A DNA stretch of 64,000 nt from Paenibacillus sp. DCT19. Its GTDB lineage: Bacteria > Bacillota > Bacilli > Paenibacillales > Paenibacillaceae. The translations under genes were made by a program, and so were the position numbers. Where the stretch lies: contig NZ_CP029639.1 in the NCBI RefSeq assembly GCF_003268635.1, positions 4,971,501 through 5,035,500 on the forward strand, written 5' to 3'. Of the stretch, positions 19,063-27,030 are shown piece by piece. The notes under the pieces were generated by a model. It searched no databases, was not told where the DNA came from, and worked only from the letters and a program-made list of their open reading frames with translations. The stretch's first letter is position 1, and every line of letters begins with the position of its first letter.

Positions 19063-19857
19063 TTAAGAGGAGAACAGCGTATTCATCTGATCTTCCTGCA
19101 CATTCAAAGCGAGCACTAACTTCGAAGGATCTTGCTTGGAATATATGACGTTAATGATGTGCCCTTGTTGTACCTGTGGCAGTGCCGAAGATAGTAGCTC
19201 TTTTTGCGTTGTAACGTTAAATGTCTCTCCATTCGTCTTCGTCACACTTAGTGTAAGCTGTAGCTTCACTTTCCCTTCGCTTGCTCCCCCTAGTGGAGTA
19301 ACATCGAGGATTTTGGCCATCGCTTTCTCGCCTGTACGAGCGATATCCATCATCTCAGGAGACACGCCCTCCTTGATCATTTTCTCATTCAGTAATTCCT
19401 GCATATCCTGCTGCGATAATTGTCCATTCAAGTCTAACCCGACCTTACGTTCATCCTTCTCCGAAACAAGCAATGGAATGAAGCTGCCTGGCTGGAACTG
19501 CGCCATCGAAGTCAACGGAATGATCGTTTTGAACGTTGTATCGTACTTCTCATGACCTTTACGGGAGACGGTCACACTGATACGTACTTCAGGTTGCTCG
19601 TTAATATATGTACCCGTCTGTTGTACACTTGTAATGACTCCAAGGGCAGGTATGCCTGTCTTCACACGGCTTCTGCCGAACATAGCGCTTAGAATTGCAG
19701 GGACAAAAATCAACGCAAATCCCGTATAAATCGCAGGTCTATACCACCAAGCCTGCATCGTAATAAACGGATCATTCCACAACTTTTCCGCCAAGAATGG
19801 CGAGAATCCAACACCAAATACAAGTAATAACCCAATAAGTCTCAAAAATCCTACCAT
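19063..19857 (-). CDS. Membrane protein of unknown function, domain shared with neighbour
   Basis: I do not recognise a named family. The 264-residue protein has two N-terminal membrane helices (about 2-22 and 40-60), then two soluble beta-rich segments. The second (KILDVTPLGG, LTLSVTKTNGETF, LPQVQQGHIINVIYSKQDPS) aligns visibly with the single domain of the next upstream gene (VLKITDTGKL, LVLDVTETNGKQY, IPRVGDQVGLGQNPANPT). The first (GVITSVQQTGTYINEQPEV, then TVSRKGHEKYDTTFK) has the same pattern. AAGGG lies 8 bases before the ATG at 19857; a frame from 19875 has no ribosome site. The two genes probably arose by domain duplication and are likely co-expressed. Confidence 0.75.
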   Translation of the reverse strand: MVGFLRLIGLLLVFGVGFSPFLAEKLWNDPFITMQAWWYRPAIYTGFALIFVPAILSAMFGRSRVKTGIPALGVITSVQQTGTYINEQPEVRISVTVSRKGHEKYDTTFKTIIPLTSMAQFQPGSFIPLLVSEKDERKVGLDLNGQLSQQDMQELLNEKMIKEGVSPEMMDIARTGEKAMAKILDVTPLGGASEGKVKLQLTLSVTKTNGETFNVTTQKELLSSALPQVQQGHIINVIYSKQDPSKLVLALNVQEDQMNTLFSS

Positions 19858-19958
19858 CAGAAACACCCTTCCCATATCTAAATCTAGTTGTTAAACGTAC
19901 TTTTGATCTTTGTTTATACTTCAATAAAATCTACTTACTCCTTAATGACTTCCATACA

Positions 19959-20375
19959 TTAGACCGATGTTAATCCCATATAGATCAATTCTGTCGGGTT
20001 TGCCGGGTTCTGTCCCAGCCCCACTTGATCACCTACACGAGGAATCTGCATTTTGGATACCAGTGTTTCCAGTGTTCGCTGATATTGCTTCCCATTTGTC
20101 TCCGTCACATCAAGCACAAGTATAACGATGGGGTCAAAATTAATTAGTTTACCGGTATCCGTAATCTTCAACACTGTAGCCGTGGCAGTCAGAGGTAGTG
20201 AACCCGTTGCCGCCCATTGTGCTTGCTTCGCCGTATCTAAACTCTGATTAATCGCCTCTCGATGTGCCTTTGGAACCAAACCCTTCATCATCATACCTGT
20301 AAGTCCTTTATTCATCATGTTGTCCGCTTTAGCAATGGCATCTTCCTGCTTGTTCTTTTTACTGAACCATCCCAT
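19959..20375 (-). CDS. Small protein of unknown function, paralogous to downstream gene
   Basis: This is a 138-residue soluble protein. A basic N-terminus (GWFSKKNKQEDA) is followed by a helical stretch rich in Met and Gly (MMNKGLTGMMMKGLV). A beta-rich domain (about 65-138) resembles the C-terminal domain of the membrane protein encoded 101 bases downstream. Start chosen at the ATG at 20375, because GAGG sits 8 bases before it; a GTG three codons upstream overlaps the ribosome site. No enzyme motif is visible. With the neighbour it may form a cell-envelope or cytoplasmic pair of unknown role. Confidence 0.72.
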   Translation of the reverse strand: MGWFSKKNKQEDAIAKADNMMNKGLTGMMMKGLVPKAHREAINQSLDTAKQAQWAATGSLPLTATATVLKITDTGKLINFDPIVILVLDVTETNGKQYQRTLETLVSKMQIPRVGDQVGLGQNPANPTELIYMGLTSV

Positions 20376-20637
20376 AATAAGCACCTCTTTTGTTTGTGTT
20401 ATTTGTTATATATTAAGTATAAACATAACACCCCGTGCTTGAATACACTTCTAGGCACATGCAAAAGAAACGACGAATGTGGAGATTCTATCCTTTAACT
20501 CATCGCTTATATGGTGAACATATTGAAGATTTCCACAATAAAATGAGTGCTATACTCAACTTCATTTCATGTTTTAGAGTAATTTTTTGTGCTCATACTC
20601 TAAACGAGAGGGAATTTATATATTATTTTTATATATA
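20376..20637. other. Non-coding stretch without recognised features
   Basis: This AT-rich region lies between the divergent small-protein gene and the riboswitch promoter. It must contain the promoter of the minus-strand gene. I see no convincing gene, repeat or structured RNA in it. Confidence 0.5.
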
Positions 20638-20667
20638 TTTACAAACAAAATGGACGTCATGTATACT
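20638..20667 (+). promoter_or_regulatory. Probable promoter of the ZTP riboswitch transcript
   Basis: TTTACA and TATACT are separated by 18 bases, placing the start of transcription about 10 bases before the riboswitch P1 stem. Confidence 0.5.
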
Positions 20668-20682
20668 TAGCAGCAAATACCA

Positions 20683-20754
20683 TGTATGTGTGACTGGCGT
20701 AGACGTGGAGCAAACCACGAGGGAGCACATATTTCATATGCCGTACGCCTGGGC
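20683..20754 (+). promoter_or_regulatory. ZTP (pfl) riboswitch
   Basis: The characteristic conserved pieces of the ZTP/pfl aptamer are present in order: GTGACTGGCG, a short P2 hairpin (CGTGG, AGCAAA, CCACG), AGGGAGC, and ACGCCTGGGC. Pairings check out by eye: P1 TATGTG (20685-20690) with CACATA (20726-20731), and the pseudoknot GGCGTA (20696-20701) with TACGCC (20744-20749). ZTP/ZMP signals lack of 10-formyl-tetrahydrofolate. The terminator directly after it suggests ligand binding prevents termination and turns on the downstream genes. Confidence 0.88.
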
Positions 20755-20755
20755 T

Positions 20756-20795
20756 AAGTGTTTGATCTAATGATCAAACACTTTTATTCATTTTT
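20756..20795 (+). terminator. Expression-platform terminator of the ZTP riboswitch
   Basis: AAGTGTTTGATC pairs perfectly with GATCAAACACTT around TAAT and is followed by TTATTCATTTTT. It begins two bases after the aptamer's CTGGGC, the usual arrangement of a transcription-terminating riboswitch. Confidence 0.9.
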
Positions 20796-20820
20796 ATGAG
20801 ATGAAAGGACGGGATCAGCA

Positions 20821-21417
20821 ATGAAAATGGCATTTGTGATATTTGATGGAATGACAAGTATGGATTTCGTTGGATTTTATGAAGCTGTGACCTGGCTATC
20901 CATACTAAAAGCAAAGGAAAACGTATCATGGACATTTTGCTCGGACAAGGAAGAGATTAGGGATGATCGTGGACTGAAAATGAAATCCGATGCAGTACAG
21001 CCTAATCTGGGGGATTATGATCTCGTATTTTTCCCTGGCGGCTTATCCACCAGAACGCTTCGATTCGACGAGAATTTTATGGATTGGGTTCGAACGGCGG
21101 AGCCTGTATCGTATAAAATTTCTGTATGCACCGGGGCTTTAGTATTGGGTGCGGCTGGTTTTTTGAATGGAAAAAGGGCTACTACCAACTCATCCGCATA
21201 TGAGCTACTAGCTCCCTACTGTGCGGAAGTCATATCTGCGCGCGTCGTACGTGATGGTCATACGATCACAGGCGCCGGCGTTACAGCCTCCATTGACCTG
21301 GGATTATACTTGGTTGAAATGCTGACAAATACAGAGACTGTACTTCAAGTTCAGCAGAAGCTAGAGTATCCATACTACCAAGCAGGTAAACTTCAAGATG
21401 TATACATGCCCACTTGA
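20821..21417 (+). CDS. DJ-1/PfpI family protein
   Basis: This is a 198-residue cytoplasmic protein of the DJ-1/PfpI superfamily (class I glutamine amidotransferase-like fold). The nucleophile-elbow Cys is in ISVCTGALVLGAAGF (about residue 101). An N-terminal acidic residue lies in FVIFDGMTSMDFVGF, and the hydrophobic sheet FFPGGLSTRTL is visible. The pattern is closest to the isonitrile hydratase/GATase-like branch; members act as deglycases, hydratases or regulators, so the reaction is not certain. It is the first gene behind the ZTP riboswitch, implying a role when one-carbon folate is short. A GNAT gene follows 18 bases later. Confidence 0.88.
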   Translation: MKMAFVIFDGMTSMDFVGFYEAVTWLSILKAKENVSWTFCSDKEEIRDDRGLKMKSDAVQPNLGDYDLVFFPGGLSTRTLRFDENFMDWVRTAEPVSYKISVCTGALVLGAAGFLNGKRATTNSSAYELLAPYCAEVISARVVRDGHTITGAGVTASIDLGLYLVEMLTNTETVLQVQQKLEYPYYQAGKLQDVYMPT

Positions 21418-21435
21418 CCCTAGGAGGACAAGATT

Positions 21436-21909
21436 ATGAATATTCGCCTTTTGCAAATGCATGACCAACCAGCAGTACTAGCAATGATGAAGGATCATGA
21501 CTTTCAATTCCCATTGTTCATACGTGAGCAATATCCTGAACGCTGGGAGACATATGTAAATATGATGGATGAGTATTTCAGCGCTTATTATGTCATGACT
21601 GACGAATCCGATGTTGCTATAGGTCATGCTGGCTATATATTTCAACCTAATATAAATAGCTATGAAATTGTTGGCGTGGTTACCAGTAAAGCACATCTTC
21701 GACAAGGTGTTGCGTGTGCTCTGATCTCCAAAATTTGTACAAAAATAAACGAATTCGGCTGTAGCGAGGTCGTACTTTATACACTTGATCATGAAAAAAA
21801 TCAAGCAGCGCTCTTATTCTACGAACGACTGAACTTTCAAAGGGAACTTCTTGATATGAACTATTATGCCTCCGGGTTTCATCGACTCGCACTTGTTAGA
21901 ACGCTTTAG
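21436..21909 (+). CDS. GNAT family N-acetyltransferase
   Basis: This 157-residue acetyltransferase-like protein has the GNAT acetyl-CoA pattern: IVGVVTSKAHLRQGVACALI (motif A, here with R-Q-G-V-A in place of the usual Q/R-x-x-G-x-G/A), then VVLYTLDHEKNQAALLFYERLNF (motif B). The N-terminal part binds the acceptor, which is unknown. AGGAGG lies 8 bases before the ATG. It is the second gene of the ZTP-controlled operon and is followed by a terminator. The altered pyrophosphate-binding loop is worth noting but is within the variation of the family. Confidence 0.87.
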   Translation: MNIRLLQMHDQPAVLAMMKDHDFQFPLFIREQYPERWETYVNMMDEYFSAYYVMTDESDVAIGHAGYIFQPNINSYEIVGVVTSKAHLRQGVACALISKICTKINEFGCSEVVLYTLDHEKNQAALLFYERLNFQRELLDMNYYASGFHRLALVRTL

Positions 21910-21944
21910 GATTTAATTACACAAACAAGGATGGATAAAATGGA

Positions 21945-21996
21945 TAAAAAACCAATGCTCAGGCGGTATTCACTGTGCTAACGGAAAGCATTGGTT
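21945..21996 (-). terminator. Probable terminator of the XRE-TPR gene
   Basis: On the minus strand AACCAATGCT and AGCATTGGT pair across a loop of about 28 bases, followed by TTTTTATCC. It is about 70 bases past the XRE-TPR stop. Confidence 0.55.
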
Positions 21997-22005
21997 ACAC
22001 AATAA

Positions 22006-22039
22006 GAGCAGGCTGTCGTAAGCAGACTGCTCCTTTTTT
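22006..22039 (+). terminator. Terminator of the DJ-1/GNAT operon
   Basis: GAGCAG pairs with CTGCTC and an inner CTG/CAG extends it, followed by CTTTTTT. It lies about 95 bases after the GNAT stop. Confidence 0.75.
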
Positions 22040-22068
22040 CGTTGTGCTATCCCATTCGAAGAGAAACC

Positions 22069-23349
22069 CTATTTATTACGCAACAGATAAACCAGCTTCT
22101 TATAATATATCGCCGCTTCTTTGTACTTTCGCTGATCCTCTGACACAACAGCTAGCCCTTCATATAAATGCTCCAGCCTTAGGAAATGCTGTGCGGATTC
22201 AAAATAAGGTAGACATGCCGAAGCTCGTTCCATAAATACACTTTGATCCCCATGGGATAGCGCAAGCTGGCTTTGATAAAAGATTCCACTCATCTGCTGA
22301 TCCTGCGTCGTCGCACAGTGCAGCAGTTGATCCACACTTAGCGCAAGCATGCCCCAATCTTTGCGTGCCAAGGCGATTTCACAGCGATAAATGAGAATGA
22401 GCGGCTTCATACCGTGCTGCGTTTCTTCTGATTCCTGTTGCAACAGCGACTCGAATCTTTCAATTTCAGTCATGGCCTGATCCAGCTCACCTGATATCGT
22501 CAGCATGACGATCCGATTGTTCGCAATAGCGGTCATCAGCTCCCCCTGATTGCTGGTGTACACCAAGTTTGCCTCCGCCATCGTCAGCGCTGAGAGTGCC
22601 TCTTGCACAAGCCCCATGGTGAAGCAATATCCACTATAAGCCACATATAGTCCAGATAAACGATGAAATAATCGCTGATCTACGACATGACGCATCGTCT
22701 GCTCAAACACCTGCTTGGCCTCTTCATACTGTCTGACCTGAATGTACGCTTCCATCTTGATGTTCTGCATTGACAACCAAAACTCGCTTCCTTGAAGAAG
22801 CAACGAACTAAGGCGAGTCGCGTGTGTAAGAACCTCCACAAAAGCATGTTTAGAACGATAATATTGTATTTTGTAATATAATAATGCCTTGTATAATGGG
22901 CGCGGTAGATCCGAATCATCCGGACGACCGTACTTCTCCAGATAGAAGTTCAGATATGAGCTATGTATATATTCATGTGCAGACGCATCGTTTAATTGCT
23001 GGTAATAGACTGCCTTCATTAACGCAGTGGTTAACTCCACCGTAAGTGTATCATCTCGGTCATCCAGTTCATGCACCTTCTCCTCTGGGATCGCCGAGGC
23101 GGCAACCGACAACTGGTCAAAGATCCCTTCGGCACGCGAAAGTGTCTCTTCATCCTGTGCAGCAGCTAGTAATAGGTACGATGGCTGTACCCCCAACCGC
23201 TCTGCGATGGCTTCTGCCAAGTCTTCAGGAAGTGCGTAGCGTTCTGCCAAAATATTAGCAAAGTGTGCCTGGGTGACCAGGCCATCCACAAGATCCTTGC
23301 GCGAGATTTGTTTCTTTTTACTTAGAAATTCAATTCGTTCCTTGAGCAT
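22069..23349 (-). CDS. XRE-type HTH protein with TPR repeats
   Basis: This 426-residue protein has an N-terminal helix-turn-helix of the XRE type (about 1-65; SKKKQISRKDLVDGLVTQAH, then EAIAERLGVQPSYLL) and a long all-helical C-terminal part with several tetratricopeptide-like repeats (for example QYEEAKQVFEQTM and the last, DQRKYKEAAIYYKKLVYLL). This is the layout of RRNPP peptide-sensing regulators and related proteins. No short signal-peptide gene follows it, so peptide control is unproven. AAAGGA precedes the ATG at 23349 by about 11 bases. It is divergent from fabV with about 200 bases between, so regulation of fabV is possible but only inferred. Confidence 0.82.
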   Translation of the reverse strand: MLKERIEFLSKKKQISRKDLVDGLVTQAHFANILAERYALPEDLAEAIAERLGVQPSYLLLAAAQDEETLSRAEGIFDQLSVAASAIPEEKVHELDDRDDTLTVELTTALMKAVYYQQLNDASAHEYIHSSYLNFYLEKYGRPDDSDLPRPLYKALLYYKIQYYRSKHAFVEVLTHATRLSSLLLQGSEFWLSMQNIKMEAYIQVRQYEEAKQVFEQTMRHVVDQRLFHRLSGLYVAYSGYCFTMGLVQEALSALTMAEANLVYTSNQGELMTAIANNRIVMLTISGELDQAMTEIERFESLLQQESEETQHGMKPLILIYRCEIALARKDWGMLALSVDQLLHCATTQDQQMSGIFYQSQLALSHGDQSVFMERASACLPYFESAQHFLRLEHLYEGLAVVSEDQRKYKEAAIYYKKLVYLLRNK

Positions 23350-23550
23350 AATTTTATATATCCTTTCTATCATTTTGACAAATAAAATAGATGAATAGTC
23401 GTCTTCATGCTATGCACTATCATCGCAAACTTAAACGCCGAATGCCACACTATTCCTAAAAATGAATCAAACGGTTTCCGTTTCGGAGCCAATTGTTTTA
23501 CAATAGGGAGGTATGTAACATTTGAGCTGAATATGAAAGGATGCCAATAT

Positions 23551-24741
23551 ATGATTATTAAACCAAGAACACGTGGTTTTATCTGTACAACTTCCCATCC
23601 TGTAGGCTGTGCTGCACAGGTGCAGGAACAGATTGAATACGTTAAATCCCAGCCTGAAATTAAAGGTCCGCGTAATGTGCTCGTCATCGGCGCTTCAACT
23701 GGATATGGACTGGCTTCACGCGTGGTCTCTGCCTTCGGAGCAGGTGCCAATACAATCGGTATTTACCGCCCAAGCACGTCCACAGACAAACGTACAGCTT
23801 CCGCAGGTTGGTACAATTCTGCCGCGTTTGAGACAGCAGCCGAACAAGCCGGTCTTCAATCGTACAGCATTACGGGCGACGCATTTGCAAACGAAACGAG
23901 AGAGAAAGCTGTTGAACTGATCCGTAGCGAATTCGGTCAAGTGGATCTCGTTGTATACAGCGTTGCTTCCGCACGCCGCGTTGATCCCAATACAGGTGAA
24001 GTGTTCAACTCCGTTCTGAAACCGATTGGACAATCGTACACGAACAAAACGGTTAACTTCCATACGGGTGAGGTTAGTTCAGTTACCTTGGAACCAGCAA
24101 CCGAAGAAGAAGTTCGCCAGACCGTAACCGTCATGGGCGGAGAAGACTGGGAACTGTGGATCGATGCATTGCAACAAGGCGGCGTACTAGCTGATCATGC
24201 TACAACGATCGCGTTCTCTTACATCGGACCAGAACTTACGCAAGCCATCTACCGTGAAGGCTCCATTGGTCAGGCGAAAGATCATTTGGAAGCGACAGCG
24301 CACAAGCTGAATGATCGTTTGAGTACTACGGGTGGGCGTGCTTACGTTACCGTTGCCAAAGCATTAGTAACTCAATCCAGCTCAGCTATTCCGGTTGTAC
24401 CGTTGTATATTTCCGCATTGTACAAAATCATGAAAGATAAAGGATTGCATGAGGGCTGCATCGAGCAATTACAGCGTCTCTTCGCGGATCGTCTCTATGC
24501 AGGTGGCGATGTGCCAACCGATGAACAAGGTCGCATTCGCATTGACGATTGGGAGATGAGAGACGACGTGCAGGAGGAAGTTGCGAAGATCTGGAACGAG
24601 CTGACCACCGATAATATCTATGATCTGTCTGATCTCGAAGGTTACCGTAAAGAGTTCTTCCAACTGTTTGGTTTCGAAACCGACGGCGTAGATTACGAAG
24701 CAGATGTTGATCCTAATGTAGAGGTTCCACACCTTCGCTAA
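23551..24741 (+). CDS. fabV: Enoyl-ACP reductase FabV (trans-2-enoyl-CoA reductase family)
   Basis: This NADH-dependent reductase catalyses the last step of fatty-acid elongation, reducing trans-2-enoyl-ACP. Features: N-terminal MIIKPRTRGFICTTSHPVGC, the long nucleotide-binding motif VLVIGASTGYGLASRV (about 45-60), and the FabV active-site spacing Y-x8-K in IYREGSIGQAKDHLE. At 396 residues it matches FabV rather than FabI (about 260). FabV enzymes are known for triclosan insensitivity. AAAGGA lies 9 bases before the ATG at 23551; an upstream frame from 23407 has no ribosome site and is not family sequence. It is transcribed alone and ends at a strong hairpin. Confidence 0.95.
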   Translation: MIIKPRTRGFICTTSHPVGCAAQVQEQIEYVKSQPEIKGPRNVLVIGASTGYGLASRVVSAFGAGANTIGIYRPSTSTDKRTASAGWYNSAAFETAAEQAGLQSYSITGDAFANETREKAVELIRSEFGQVDLVVYSVASARRVDPNTGEVFNSVLKPIGQSYTNKTVNFHTGEVSSVTLEPATEEEVRQTVTVMGGEDWELWIDALQQGGVLADHATTIAFSYIGPELTQAIYREGSIGQAKDHLEATAHKLNDRLSTTGGRAYVTVAKALVTQSSSAIPVVPLYISALYKIMKDKGLHEGCIEQLQRLFADRLYAGGDVPTDEQGRIRIDDWEMRDDVQEEVAKIWNELTTDNIYDLSDLEGYRKEFFQLFGFETDGVDYEADVDPNVEVPHLR

Positions 24742-24817
24742 TTGAAAATTGATTTATTTCATCCCGTACAATCTCCAGTAACAAACTCTAGGTTTTAGTT
24801 AAAGTTATGATCATACC

Positions 24818-24862
24818 TAAACGGCAGTCCAAGATGCTATTAGCACCTCGGACTGCCGTTTA
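24818..24862. terminator. Bidirectional terminator between fabV and the reductase gene
   Basis: TAAACGGCAGTCC pairs perfectly with GGACTGCCGTTTA across a loop of about 20 bases. It is followed by TTATTTG on the plus strand and lies immediately past the predicted minus-strand stop. Confidence 0.85.
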
Positions 24863-25923
24863 TTATTTGATAGGTTTATTTCTTTTATTTAACCATGCCT
24901 GATTTCGCTCATTAAATACGCCATTATGTGAAGAAACATAAGCTGTACTTGCGGATTGAGGATCAATATATAGCTTGGCTCCATTTACAGCTACAGCAGC
25001 ATCGTTGAACGCCCCAGCAATAAGCTTCAGCTTATCGGGTAATAGGCCATGTCACCCGCTACGAAAATCCCTGATAGATTCGTAGTAAGCTGATCATATG
25101 CATAAACACTGCTCAATTCCATATCAAGTCCCCAGTTTAGCAAGTCCGCATGATTTCCTGATGAGCCATGATTGATAATGACATCATCTACGGCAATGTT
25201 CAGGGTTTCGTCTGTATGATCCCCATTGTTATCCACCCCCGCAAGAGTAACTGCGTCAATTGCATTTCCCTTCCCATGGAGCTGTGCGATTTGATAGGGA
25301 TGAAGCACTTGGATGGATGATTGCATGACGTAGCTCACATTTTTTTCATGACCACCCAGACGCTCTCTACGGTGAACCAATATGACCTCTGACGCAATGT
25401 TCTCCAAGGCCATCGCCCAGTCTACAGCCGTATCGCTTCCACCCGATAACAGTACGCGTTTGTTTCGAAATCGCTCCAGACTGGTGACCGTATAATGCAG
25501 ATTCGTCACTTCGTAACGATCCGTCCCCTCCAGTTCCAGCTTAGTGGGCTGCCAGACACCGTAACCACCTGCCAAGATGATTGTTCGTGTATAGTGACGT
25601 TCACCCGAATGGGATGTCATCAGCCATGTGCCGTCATGCATTCGTTCAACATGGGCAACTTGCTGTTTGAGTACAATGGTGGGATCGAAAGTCTTTGCTT
25701 GCTCGATTAATTGCTCAATCAATTGGTCACATCGAATTGGCGTTATCCCGCCCACATCCCATATGATCTTCTCGGGATAGATTAGCAGCTTACCACCCAG
25801 CTCATTCTTCGCTTCAATCAGCTTTGTTTTCATATCCCTCATCCCGCTGTAAAAAGCGGCATATAAACCAGCCGGGCCTCCTCCAACAATGGTTACATCA
25901 TACAACTCATCTTCATGCTGCAT
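24863..25923 (-). pseudogene. Frameshifted ferredoxin/flavodoxin-NADP+ reductase-like flavoprotein
   Basis: This is a thioredoxin-reductase-like FAD/NAD(P)H oxidoreductase without redox Cys pair, as in type 2 ferredoxin-NADP reductases (YumC). FAD site: VTIVGGGPAGLYAAFYSG. NAD(P) site: VLLSGGSDTAVDWAMALE. The FAD-contact motif GIFVAGDMAYYP is followed by an early stop. One extra base near 25034-25037 continues the frame as DKLKLIAGAFNDAAVAVNGA and on to a stop at 24863, the normal C-terminus, giving 353 residues. The missing base makes this look like a sequencing error. It follows the siderophore-binding lipoprotein gene by 27 bases, so it may reduce imported ferric siderophore; that is inference. 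Confidence 0.85.
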
Positions 25924-25950
25924 CGCGTTTCTCCCCCTTCCTCCCTGACA

Positions 25951-26934
25951 TTAATTAACTGCTCCTGTTAACACGTGAACCGCTTCTTCCAACGTCACGC
26001 CTACCGAGATCGGATCATACGTAAACCAGGTTTTTGCGGGTATTTCATATACTTTATTATTTTTGACCGCCGGCAACTCTGACCAGATCGCAAGTTTTTG
26101 TGCTTCTTTATACGCGTTATCACCATCAGAATCGGTGACCACTACAACCATCCGATCGGCAGCATATTTCGCAATTTCTTCAAGTGAAACATCCTCTGTG
26201 CTAGTGAAGTTTGGATTTTTCTCCATCTCTTCCAAAATGAGCTCAGATGGCTTTATACCCAACCCATTGTAGAAGGCATGACCGATATCTCTTCCTCCGT
26301 ACACACGAATGGATTTCCCGAAGAATCGAATAATGGACAATGTTTCATCAGCCTGAATAACATCCTGTACACTCTCTTTCGCTGCAACAGCTTGCATATC
26401 ATAATCTTTAATAAAGTCCTCAGCTTCTTTTTCCTTACCGAATATATTGGCAAACGTACGCAAATTGTTCCATACATCATCACTGCTCCATGGGACGATT
26501 ACAGTAGGAGCAATTTTGGCATAGGTCTCATAATCGATCCCGTCAAAGTCAGTAGCTATAATTAAATCGGGCTGGAGTCCAGCGATGGCCTCGAGATTCG
26601 GCGTTTCGCCTATATCCACCACGCCTTCGGTGAACTTGGCCAGATTGGGACTTGCTTCGCCTAATAGGCGGGTAACCGTTCCAACCGGTTTAATGCCTAA
26701 AGCGCTCAATTCACCTACATAATATGTGGCAACAACACGCTGCGGAGCCTTTGGAATAAGCACCTCTCCGTTCACCGTGTTTACACTTTTCATTGCGGTC
26801 TGTTCTACCGCTACAGAGTCATTTCCGGTTCCATTTGTTACGGTACTTGTTGTCTCAGACCCAGTGCATGCTGAAATAATCAGCAGAAGTATTGCCATAC
26901 AGCCACCAAAAATCGATTTTTTTATCCAATGCAT
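25951..26934 (-). CDS. Iron-siderophore ABC transporter substrate-binding lipoprotein
   Basis: This is an extracellular lipoprotein of the FhuD/FepB-like family (Peripla_BP_2). The signal peptide ends with LLLIISAC. The mature protein shows KAPQRVVATYYVGELSALGI, NLEAIAGLQPDLIIATDFDG and DRMVVVVTDSDGDNAY, typical for binding of hydroxamate or catecholate ferric siderophores. At 327 residues it fits the family. The ATG at 26934 is used; an alternative at 26952 would add six residues. A perfect Fur box lies about 25 bases upstream, so expression is iron-repressed. Permease and ATPase genes are not in the window, so the partner transporter must be encoded elsewhere. Confidence 0.92.
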   Translation of the reverse strand: MHWIKKSIFGGCMAILLLIISACTGSETTSTVTNGTGNDSVAVEQTAMKSVNTVNGEVLIPKAPQRVVATYYVGELSALGIKPVGTVTRLLGEASPNLAKFTEGVVDIGETPNLEAIAGLQPDLIIATDFDGIDYETYAKIAPTVIVPWSSDDVWNNLRTFANIFGKEKEAEDFIKDYDMQAVAAKESVQDVIQADETLSIIRFFGKSIRVYGGRDIGHAFYNGLGIKPSELILEEMEKNPNFTSTEDVSLEEIAKYAADRMVVVVTDSDGDNAYKEAQKLAIWSELPAVKNNKVYEIPAKTWFTYDPISVGVTLEEAVHVLTGAVN

Positions 26935-26959
26935 TCGTCTATCCCCATCCATTCAATAA

Positions 26960-26974
26960 TGATAATCATTATCA
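26960..26974. promoter_or_regulatory. Fur box
   Basis: TGATAATCATTATCA is an exact match to the 7-1-7 Bacillus Fur consensus TGATAATNATTATCA. It lies between a TATAAT-like -10 element (minus strand, 26976-26981) and the siderophore-binding lipoprotein start. Confidence 0.92.
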
Positions 26975-27030
26975 TATTATAAAAATAGAACAGGTTCACC
27001 GCTAGATCGAATCGTTCACTTTAACTGGTC

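Noticed and set aside
21945..22068. Signal-peptide gene for an RRNPP-type system after the XRE-TPR gene
   Set aside because: No short ORF with ribosome site and secretion signal is present before the terminator.
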